DNA of 64,000 bases. Source: Paenibacillus cookii. Lineage in GTDB: Bacteria; Bacillota; Bacilli; Paenibacillales; Paenibacillaceae. A model generated the notes under the pieces. It was given only the letters and a program-made list of their open reading frames with translations. It ran no database searches and was not told where the DNA came from. Positions 60,247-64,000 of this stretch are shown here, piece after piece. Each line of letters begins with the position of its first letter. Position 1 is the stretch's first letter. The stretch is taken from contig NZ_BORW01000006.1 in assembly GCF_018333375.1 (NCBI RefSeq), positions 124,001 to 188,000 of the forward strand. Reading direction: 5' to 3'. Position numbers and translations under genes: made by a program.

Positions 60247-61338
60247 TTGACAAATTTAACGCAATACGGTTGGAATGACCATTGGGACAAGGAATGGAGC
60301 AAGGAAGACCGCGGACTCCATCGGCCCGGACGCATCACCGCCGATTTTGGACAGAAATTCAAGGTATGCACGGAAGAAGGCGAAGCATGGGGCGAGATGT
60401 CCGGCAAGATGAAACATGGGCTTCAGAGTGGAGCCCCTTATCCAGCCGTCGGCGACTGGGTGGAGTTTCAAATGCTTGAAGGGGAGGACAGGGGCGTGAT
60501 CCACGGCATCCTTGACCGGAAAACGAACATTTCCAGGCAAAAGGCCGGGGCGAAATCGGCACAGGAGCAGCTGATTGCGGCCAACGTCGATGTGCTGTTC
60601 CTGGTTACTTCCCTGAACGACGATTACAATCCGAGGAGAATGGAGCGGTACCTCATTATGGCCTGGAACAGCGGCGTTAACCCGGTCATTCTTTTAAGCA
60701 AGGCCGACCTGTGCGATGACGCCGACATCAAAGCCGCGGAAATGGAGTTGATCGCGCCGGGCGTGCCGGTTCATGTGGTGAGCGCCCTGGAGGACAGGGG
60801 AAAAGAAGCGGTCACCGGTTATTTGAGAGAAGGGGTGACGGTGGCGCTTACGGGTTCGTCCGGCTGCGGAAAATCGACGATCGTCAATTGGCTGGCGGAA
60901 ACAAGCGCCCAGCGGACGCAGGGCATCCGCGAGGATGACAGCCGGGGACGCCATACGACGACGCACCGTCAGCTGTTTCTTCTGCCGCAAGGCGGTTTAA
61001 TGGTGGATACGCCCGGCATGCGGGAGCTGCAGTTATACGACGACGACGGCGGAGGCTGGGAGCAGGCGTTTGCCGACATCGAGGCGATCGGCAGATCCTG
61101 CCGTTTTGCCGACTGCCGGCATGAGCGGGAAGCGGGCTGCGCGGTGCGCGCGGCGGTGGAATCCGGAGAGCTCGATGCCAAACGGCTGCAAAATTACCGG
61201 AAAACCCAGCGCGAGCTCGAATTTCAGATGAAAAAGGAAGCGCGCGGCCAGCGCAAAATGAACCGGACGGATCGGTCGGGAAAGGATCCCGTGCGGCGCA
61301 AATCGTCCTATTGGAACCAGCGTCTGCACGATGAATAA
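60247..61338 (+). CDS. RsgA-family ribosome-associated GTPase (second-type paralogue)
   Basis: A 363-residue circularly permuted GTPase that assists 30S ribosome maturation. TTG 60247 follows AGGGGGA at about 8 bases. The N-terminus begins QYGWNDHWDKEW, an extension of the second RsgA type, before the OB domain. In permuted order G4 (LLSKADL) precedes G1 (GSSGCGKST, about 202-210), and G3 is VDTPGMREL (about 252). The zinc motif C-x4-C-x-H-x5-C (CRFADCRHEREAGC) is at about 284. A basic tail (RGQRKMNRTDR) follows. The usual rsgA sits in a different operon (with rpe) in Bacilli, so this looks like a paralogue. Confidence 0.93.
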   Translation: MTNLTQYGWNDHWDKEWSKEDRGLHRPGRITADFGQKFKVCTEEGEAWGEMSGKMKHGLQSGAPYPAVGDWVEFQMLEGEDRGVIHGILDRKTNISRQKAGAKSAQEQLIAANVDVLFLVTSLNDDYNPRRMERYLIMAWNSGVNPVILLSKADLCDDADIKAAEMELIAPGVPVHVVSALEDRGKEAVTGYLREGVTVALTGSSGCGKSTIVNWLAETSAQRTQGIREDDSRGRHTTTHRQLFLLPQGGLMVDTPGMRELQLYDDDGGGWEQAFADIEAIGRSCRFADCRHEREAGCAVRAAVESGELDAKRLQNYRKTQRELEFQMKKEARGQRKMNRTDRSGKDPVRRKSSYWNQRLHDE

Positions 61339-61461
61339 GATTCTTCCCCTGCCGGGCAGCAGAGCGGCTTGATTTCCGTGAAAGGGCTTTCGAAACGGGG
61401 TATAATCAGGCTTGCCCGATCCATATATAGATAATGAAGGAAGCTGCGGGAGGTGGAGAGT

Positions 61462-61989
61462 GTGGGGTTTATGCACTTGTTTTGGGGATTTTTGTTTCTG
61501 ATCGATATCCGCATCAACCAATTCGACATTTTGCCGGACGTGATCGGGTACGTGCTCTTCTTTCTCGGCTTCGTCAGGCTGGAGCGCAGGTCCAGCCATT
61601 TTCGGAGCGCCAAAACCGTATCGGTCGCCTTGATCATTCTTTCGGTCGTCACGCTGATCCTGGAGCTGTCGCCGCCAACGTCATGGCTGTTTATGTTCCT
61701 GTATCAAGCCGTGGTTTTCATTTTGAATCTGTACATGGTGTTTCATATCTGCTACGGGATCGGCGACATGGCCGGGCGAAAGGGGCACCGGGCGTTTCAG
61801 AACAAGGCCGTGCAGCGCTGGCGGTGGTTTCTTGCCGTCATTGCCGCTACGTTCGTCGTCATGCTGATTGCGCCGCTCGTTCCGGGGCTGGCCATCGTCC
61901 TGGCGCTTGCGCTGATGATCGCTTCCGTCTGCATACACGTGCTGATGATGCTGCTGATGCAGGAAGCGGAGCATGTGCTTCGCCGCTAG
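61462..61989 (+). CDS. Membrane protein of unknown function
   Basis: A 175-residue protein with about five membrane helices (FMHLFWGFLFLIDIRI, ILPDVIGYVLFFLGFVRL, VALIILSVVTLILEL, AVVFILNLYMVFHICYGIG and WFLAVIAATFVVMLIAPLVP). GTG 61462 follows GGGAGGTGGAGAGT. Basic loops (RLERRSSHF and QRWRW) suggest orientation. No family is recognised. It stands between rsgA and the type VII secretion locus, with a terminator of its own. Confidence 0.82.
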   Translation: MGFMHLFWGFLFLIDIRINQFDILPDVIGYVLFFLGFVRLERRSSHFRSAKTVSVALIILSVVTLILELSPPTSWLFMFLYQAVVFILNLYMVFHICYGIGDMAGRKGHRAFQNKAVQRWRWFLAVIAATFVVMLIAPLVPGLAIVLALALMIASVCIHVLMMLLMQEAEHVLRR

Positions 61990-62075
61990 TAACGACTGCG
62001 GCCCAGGCGGGCCGTAAAGCCCGTTCGCCGCTTGCTTGGACGAAGGGCGAAGCGTATGACGCAAGCGAATCCAAA

Positions 62076-62110
62076 AAAAGGAGCTCCGGATGACCGGGCT
62101 CCTTTATTTT
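62076..62110 (+). terminator. Terminator after the membrane protein gene
   Basis: AAAGGAGCTCCGG pairs with CCGGGCTCCTTT with a small bulge, then ATTTT. Confidence 0.8.
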
Positions 62111-62116
62111 GCGCGC

Positions 62117-62140
62117 AAAAAATCCCTCTTAATAGAGGGA
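62117..62140 (-). terminator. Terminator of the 79-residue protein gene
   Basis: On the minus strand CCCTCT-ATTA-AGAGGG is followed by TTTTTT. The stop codon of the gene lies in the loop. Confidence 0.8.
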
Positions 62141-62368
62141 CAATGCGAGCGTGTCGTTTTCGCTTTTGCTGTGAAGAATGGCTTCGGAGCCTTCGATTTC
62201 GATGCTGATCAAGGAATCCAGGCATTTTTTGAGCGCTCTTTTGCCGTATTGAATCTTATTTTCCAAGGTGCCGCTGAGCAGCTTAAGTATTTTTTGAACG
62301 GATTGTTTGTTTTCAGTGGTAAAATATACAGGGATAAGTTTGTTTTGAAAACTGATTAGCATTCTCAT
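62129..62368 (-). CDS. Small protein of unknown function next to the type VII locus
   Basis: A 79-residue protein, ATG 62368 behind GAGGTGATTTTCT, a near-perfect ribosome site. It is basic in the middle (GTLENKIQYGKRALKKCLDS) and acidic at the end (EIEGSEAILHSKSENDTLAL), with no membrane segment. DNA composition is more AT-rich than its neighbours. It is divergent from yukD across an AT-rich 364-base spacer. No family is recognised; its own ribosome site and terminator make it a real gene. Confidence 0.72.
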   Translation of the reverse strand: MRMLISFQNKLIPVYFTTENKQSVQKILKLLSGTLENKIQYGKRALKKCLDSLISIEIEGSEAILHSKSENDTLALSLY

Positions 62369-62732
62369 AGAAAATCACCTCATTCGTGTTATTCCACAAT
62401 TGCATTGTAAACCCCGATTATTAAAAAAACCTTAAAGAAAGCTTATAAATACTTAAATTGCATAAAATTTTCAAACTTTTTTCAAAGATTTAAAGAATGC
62501 GAATTATATGAGATAATAGAGTGGAATCCGCTTGTCGGAGGGAGTTCTTTCACTAAAACGAAACCGACGTACGACGAAAATAGCTATAAAAACCTATACC
62601 ATTTCATGGTTACATCATTTAAAATAGTTAATTTGTCACAAATTGACATGATTCGGAGCGGATGATACATTATCATAGAAGTTATTGCATCTTGCGAATC
62701 ATAGATTTGCAGGGAACAAGAGGTGTAAAATA
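62369..62732. other. AT-rich spacer between the 79-residue protein and yukD
   Basis: The first 270 bases contain runs of A and T and no supportable coding frame. A promoter for yukD (TTGACA-N17-TACATT, 62643-62671) is at the right end. Confidence 0.6.
62643..62671 (+). promoter_or_regulatory. Promoter of the yukD-essC locus
   Basis: TTGACA (62643-62648), a 17-base spacer and TACATT (62666-62671), about 62 bases before yukD. Confidence 0.7.
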
Positions 62733-63065
62733 ATGATTCTTACCGTGGTCAAAAGCCGCCTGGAACGGGATTGGTTCGATATCGACGTGCCGGACGACTA
62801 TCCCGTGCTTCAGTTGAAGGAAATGCTGGGCATGAGGGTGTACGGCGAAGCGCCCCGTGCCGGGCAGCAATATATATTGGAAGGGAAATTTCCGGACGGG
62901 CTGTGGTTTACGATCCGCGATCCGCAGGACGTGGCCGGGGCCGGGTTGAGGGAAGGGTGCCTGATCCGCCTGCAGCGCGCTTTTTCGACGACCGATGAGG
63001 AGGCGCCGGTATTCGGGAAAAGGAGCCTGTTTCAACATGATTCGATCGGGGTAATGGAGGATTAA
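62733..63065 (+). CDS. yukD: YukD/EsaB-like ubiquitin-fold protein of type VIIb secretion
   Basis: A 110-residue cytosolic protein with a ubiquitin-like fold (VVKSRLERDWFDIDVPDDYP, then VLQLKEMLGMRVYGEAPRAG). ATG 62733 follows GAGGTGTAAAATA. YukD/EsaB proteins regulate or assist the EssC-type secretion machine. The gene precedes essC with 68 bases between them. A WXG100 substrate gene and yukC/essB, which normally flank yukD, are not in the preceding sequence. The C-terminal 25 residues are a charged tail. Confidence 0.88.
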   Translation: MILTVVKSRLERDWFDIDVPDDYPVLQLKEMLGMRVYGEAPRAGQQYILEGKFPDGLWFTIRDPQDVAGAGLREGCLIRLQRAFSTTDEEAPVFGKRSLFQHDSIGVMED

Positions 63066-63133
63066 GGGTTGAAATCTATGCAAATCAAATTACATAACCA
63101 TGTTTGGGAAAGCAGAGGAGGAGCTGACGCATC

Positions 63134-64000
63134 GTGAATGTGTTGTACCAACGCTCGCCGCGAATCAAACCGGCGCTGAAGGAGGAGACGGTCGAAATCC
63201 CGAAGCCGCAGAACGAACCGAGCAAACCTTCGTTTTCGCTCATCTCGATTCTGCTGCCCGCCGTCATGACCGTCTTCAGCATCGGGTTTTACATATACAT
63301 GAATTTGACCGGAAAAATGGGCAACAGCAATTATATGATGTTCCAAATGGTATCCGTGACGATGATGTTGACGTCGTATACGATTCCGTTTTTCGTCTAT
63401 TTGGGCAACAAAAAGAAATACAACGAGCAGCTCAAAGAGCGGGTACGCCTGTATCATGCCGAGCTCGACAAGCATAGGGAAGAACTGGCCGCAGGGCATA
63501 AGGAGCAGGTGGACGTGCTGTTTGAGGTTCACGGGGATCCGGATGTCTGCTTTCATATTGTCAAAAACCGAAGCAGCGTGTTATGGGAACGTTCCTTCGG
63601 GGACGACGATTTTTTGCATACGCGAATCGGAACGGGCCAGGTCCCGTTTTACATGAAGGTCAACGCGCCCCGTCCCGACGGGTACGTCAAAGATCCTCTG
63701 ATCGAAGCGGCGCAGGAGCTTGCCGGCGAATTCGAAACGGTGCCGGACGCGCCGATCGCGCTGCCGCTGTTTCAGGCGAAGGTGGTCGGGATCGTGGGGG
63801 ACCGGGATTCGGTCATGAACGCCCTGCGGGTCATCGTCGCGCAAATGACGGTCCGCCATTCGCCGGATGAGGTCAAGCTGGCCGCTTTTTATGAGGAAAA
63901 AGATGCCGAAGAATGGGATTGGATGCGATGGCTGCCCCATACCTGGGACGAAAGCCGCAGCTACCGCTATATGTCGGATCGGCGAAGCACCGCCCACCAG
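63134..64000 (+). CDS. essC: EssC/YukB-type secretion ATPase, N-terminal part (runs off the window)
   Basis: The first 289 codons of a FtsK/SpoIIIE-type ATPase. GTG 63134 follows AGAGGAGGAGC. Two membrane helices (about 38-62, LISILLPAVMTVFSIGFYIY, and 70-92) are followed by a charged coiled helix (YNEQLKERVRLYHAELDKHR) and by a cytosolic region with SVLWERSFGDDDFLHTRIG, typical of the pre-motor domain of the type VIIb secretion ATPase. The P-loop domains lie beyond the window. No N-terminal FHA domains are visible ahead of the helices, as in Paenibacillus- and YukB-like forms. Confidence 0.92.
   Translation, partial: MNVLYQRSPRIKPALKEETVEIPKPQNEPSKPSFSLISILLPAVMTVFSIGFYIYMNLTGKMGNSNYMMFQMVSVTMMLTSYTIPFFVYLGNKKKYNEQLKERVRLYHAELDKHREELAAGHKEQVDVLFEVHGDPDVCFHIVKNRSSVLWERSFGDDDFLHTRIGTGQVPFYMKVNAPRPDGYVKDPLIEAAQELAGEFETVPDAPIALPLFQAKVVGIVGDRDSVMNALRVIVAQMTVRHSPDEVKLAAFYEEKDAEEWDWMRWLPHTWDESRSYRYMSDRRSTAHQ

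Noticed and set aside
59897..60253. Frames on both strands between the peptide minigene and rsgA
   Set aside because: They run through two perfect terminator hairpins and lack ribosome sites.
1..64000. Search for CRISPR arrays, tRNA/rRNA genes, insertion sequences, phage genes or a biosynthetic gene cluster
   Set aside because: No regularly spaced repeats, no cloverleaf or rRNA segments, no transposase or integrase motifs, and no NRPS/PKS or bacteriocin enzymes were seen.

Overview
The window looks like a chromosomal segment of a spore-forming, low-G+C-lineage Gram-positive bacterium with fairly GC-rich DNA, most likely Paenibacillus or a close relative. The evidence is the gene order tepA-ylzJ-spoIIIE, ymfF-ymfH-ymfI-ymfJ-ymfK-rodZ, pgsA-cinA-recA, rny-ymdB-spoVS, miaB-ymcA, which is the Bacillus subtilis core order with insertions. 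Also typical are the AAGGAGG-type ribosome binding sites, frequent TTG and GTG starts, sporulation genes (spoIIIE, sleB, spoVS), a T-box leader, a YesM/YesN-LplB/YtcP sugar ABC cluster and a type VIIb secretion locus. No rRNA, tRNA, CRISPR array, insertion sequence or prophage was seen.

Region 1 (1-25.6 kb) is the conserved core: chromosome translocation (spoIIIE), a small insertion (aldo/keto reductase, MFS exporter, divergent HxlR regulator, sleB), the M16 peptidase pair with the EF-P aminopentanone reductase ymfI, envelope and shape genes (rodZ, pgsA), recombination (recA, recX), RNA decay (rny), ymdB, spoVS, an M19 dipeptidase, pduL, miaB and the biofilm/RNase Y partner ymcA. Regulatory sites that can be read directly are a sigma-G-like promoter for sleB, a LexA box and promoter for recA, a sigma-H promoter for spoVS, and an apparent ATT start codon for ymdB.

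Region 2 (25.6-38.1 kb) is mixed housekeeping: GNAT acetyltransferase, thioesterase, a Nudix/NrtR-like regulator followed by pncB (NAD salvage), an alcohol-dehydrogenase-fold oxidoreductase, a lipoprotein, moaB, a CobW-family metallochaperone GTPase, an arginine T-box and argS, a small ABC exporter, a HEPN-like protein and an SLH-domain secreted protein.

Region 3 (38.1-49.5 kb) handles carbohydrates: a CcpA site, two permeases and a solute-binding lipoprotein, then a YesN/YesM two-component system, then a Gfo/Idh oxidoreductase plus aldo/keto reductase operon divergent from an AraC regulator, and an NAD(P)-binding protein.

Region 4 (49.5-64 kb) holds a heterodimeric BmrC/BmrD-type multidrug ABC exporter behind an attenuator leader with overlapping short frames, a cysteine-less HesB-like protein, a Nudix hydrolase, a homodimeric-type ABC exporter, a DUF441 protein, bacillithiol disulfide reductase YpdA, an ArsR-DUF2087 regulator, a stand-alone 30-residue peptide gene with its own promoter and tandem terminators, a second-type RsgA GTPase, and the start of a type VII secretion locus (yukD, essC) that runs off the window.
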